A DNA stretch of 59,785 nt from Candidatus Krumholzibacteriota bacterium. Lineage in GTDB: Bacteria; Krumholzibacteriota; Krumholzibacteriia; Krumholzibacteriales; Krumholzibacteriaceae. The stretch spans positions 1 to 59,785 of the forward strand of contig JAUWCL010000020.1 of assembly GCA_030609325.1 (NCBI GenBank). The letters run 5' to 3'. Positions within the stretch are counted from its first letter, which is position 1. Every line of letters begins with the position of its first letter. Below, piece by piece: positions 58,659-59,785 of this stretch. The notes under the pieces are model-generated. The model did not search any database. It was not told the origin of the DNA and worked only from the letters and a program-made list of their open reading frames with translations. Position numbers and translations under genes: made by a program.

Positions 58659-59785
58659 ATGGAAGATCTCATCTCTCCCGGAATCTATATCCATATCCCG
58701 TTCTGCAGGACGAAGTGCGCCTATTGCGATTTCTATTCCGTCACAGATCTTTACGGTTCGTCGTCATTACATGGTATCGCCAAGAGATTTTTTGACGCTC
58801 TCGAAACCGAGGCGTCGATGTACGGGAACGATTTTCCCGGGCCGGCAGGTTCGCTCTACGTCGGCGGGGGCACGCCGTCGGCTGTCGATCCTGATCTCGT
58901 CTCGAAACTTCCCGGCATGGTGTCACGCATGCCGGGGCTCGAAGCGGGAGCGGAGGTCACCATCGAGGCAAACCCCGACGATGTCACTCCGGCCGCGCTC
59001 GAGGCGTATGTTGAAGGCGGCTTCAACCGGATAAGCATCGGCGTCCAGTCGTTCGACGATTCGGAACTCGCTTTTCTCGGGAGACGCCACGATGCTGCGG
59101 GAGCTGTGGCTGCGATTGAGATGTCGAGAGCCTCGGGATTCGAGAAGGTCGGAATCGATCTGATTTTCGGGATGGCCGGACAGACGCTCGAAGGATTAAG
59201 AAAAAGCCTCGAGAAGGCTCTAGAGTTCAAGCCGGAGCATATATCGTGTTATCAGCTTACCGTGGAACCCGGCACACCGCTGGGAGAGAGGATGCGGGTC
59301 GGTGAAGAGGTCAGTGTGGGTGAGGAAATCCAGCGAGAGATGTTCCTCGAGACTTCAAGCGCGCTTACCGGTGGCGGCTATACGCACTACGAGGTCTCGA
59401 ACTTCGCTATTGGCGAGGAGAATTACTCGCGGCACAACATGCGTTACTGGCTCAGGAGGCCATATCTCGGACTCGGTCCTTCCGCACATTCGTTCGACGG
59501 TCGGGTAAGGCGGTGGAACTACCGGTCCCTGGAAAAGTGGCTCGACGCCGTTGAAAAGGGGAAAAGGCCGTCTGCCGGCGAGGAAGAGCTTTCCGGAGAG
59601 CAGATCAGGGCGGAGCGCCTCATGCTCGGATTCAGGACGATGTCCGGCGTCGAGCTGGACCTTCTGAAGGAACATCCCGGCTGGGAGGAGACTCTCGAGG
59701 AACTGCTCGACATCTCCCTCGTGCGGATCGAAGACGATCGAACGGTCCCGACCGTCGAGGGATATCTCGTTGCCGACCAGCTGCC
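58659..59785 (+). CDS. hemW: HemW-like radical SAM haem chaperone, 3'-truncated by the window edge
   Basis: 375 codons are visible and the frame is open to the right edge. GIYIHIPFCRTKCAYCDFYS carries the radical SAM CxxxCxxC; SLYVGGGTPSAV, ISIGVQSFDDSEL, LIFGMAGQTLEGL, HISCYQLTVEPGTPL and YEVSNFA are HemN/HemW family motifs. The family is called coproporphyrinogen oxidase-like, but HemW proteins act as haem chaperones; the N-terminal length here fits HemW. It starts 43 bases after the lepA stop, the common lepA-hemW gene order, at the ATG at 58659. Only the C-terminal end is missing. Confidence 0.92.
   Translation, partial: MEDLISPGIYIHIPFCRTKCAYCDFYSVTDLYGSSSLHGIAKRFFDALETEASMYGNDFPGPAGSLYVGGGTPSAVDPDLVSKLPGMVSRMPGLEAGAEVTIEANPDDVTPAALEAYVEGGFNRISIGVQSFDDSELAFLGRRHDAAGAVAAIEMSRASGFEKVGIDLIFGMAGQTLEGLRKSLEKALEFKPEHISCYQLTVEPGTPLGERMRVGEEVSVGEEIQREMFLETSSALTGGGYTHYEVSNFAIGEENYSRHNMRYWLRRPYLGLGPSAHSFDGRVRRWNYRSLEKWLDAVEKGKRPSAGEEELSGEQIRAERLMLGFRTMSGVELDLLKEHPGWEETLEELLDISLVRIEDDRTVPTVEGYLVADQL

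Overview
The window is GC-rich bacterial chromosome from a Gram-negative organism: it has a TolC/RND efflux system, secreted proteins with signal peptides, and lipoproteins. Large secreted peptidases ending in FlgD-like/type IX-like C-terminal domains, small secreted paralogue families, a dockerin-like protein and many TTG start codons behind strong Shine-Dalgarno sequences point to the FCB superphylum. A candidate phylum such as Krumholzibacteriota or Eisenbacteria is plausible. This placement is inference from gene content, because no rRNA is present. I found no CRISPR array, prophage, insertion sequence or replication origin.

Layout. 1-1.0 kb: 3' part of an HNH endonuclease gene with a coding palindrome and a trailing 17-bp degenerate tandem repeat. 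1.1-9.1 kb: a PadR/HAAS-sensor pair, then a TetR-controlled efflux operon (TetR, TolC, membrane fusion protein, RND pump) with overlapping genes and a strong terminator. 9.2-15.9 kb: envelope glycan genes (two GT39-like membrane glycosyltransferases, a GT2 enzyme, a flippase-like membrane protein, and a pyruvyltransferase/FrhB fusion). 15.9-19.6 kb: a strong promoter and five small secreted proteins, four of which share a C-terminal W-G-A-I-K tail. 19.7-23.9 kb: a gingipain-family (C25) peptidase. 23.9-27.7 kb: a peptidoglycan-recycling-like operon (degenerate AnmK-like protein, SpoIID/LytB protein, NagZ). 27.9-34.6 kb: tRNA-Asp, an RRM protein, a C69 dipeptidase, an MFS transporter and an S9 peptidase. 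34.9-37.6 kb: a broken thioredoxin gene, a phosphofructokinase with PPi-type residues, and an RNA m5U methyltransferase. 37.8-42.5 kb: a sugar-nucleotide/glycan operon ending in a predicted selenoprotein. 42.6-49.6 kb: rhomboid protease, endonuclease V, beta-CASP nuclease, a PDZ remnant, PmbA and TldD. 49.7-54.8 kb: an M28 peptidase carrying a beta-propeller, a LiaF-like membrane protein, a decayed class V aminotransferase, a UbiE-type methyltransferase and a Crp/Fnr regulator. 54.9-59.8 kb: hybrid-cluster protein Hcp, LepA, and the 5' part of HemW.

The most exciting observation is the gene at 41305-42531. An in-frame TGA sits exactly at the first redox position of a TlpA/AhpC-type motif (U-P-S-C). 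A perfect 7-bp stem with a 5-nt loop begins 9 nt after the TGA, as expected for a bacterial SECIS element. Other notable points are the W-G-A-I-K secreted family, a symmetric coding palindrome inside the HNH gene, an RND pump without the canonical TM4 aspartates, a Crp/Fnr operator placed exactly at -41.5 upstream of hcp, an apparently leaderless lepA, and three decayed genes.
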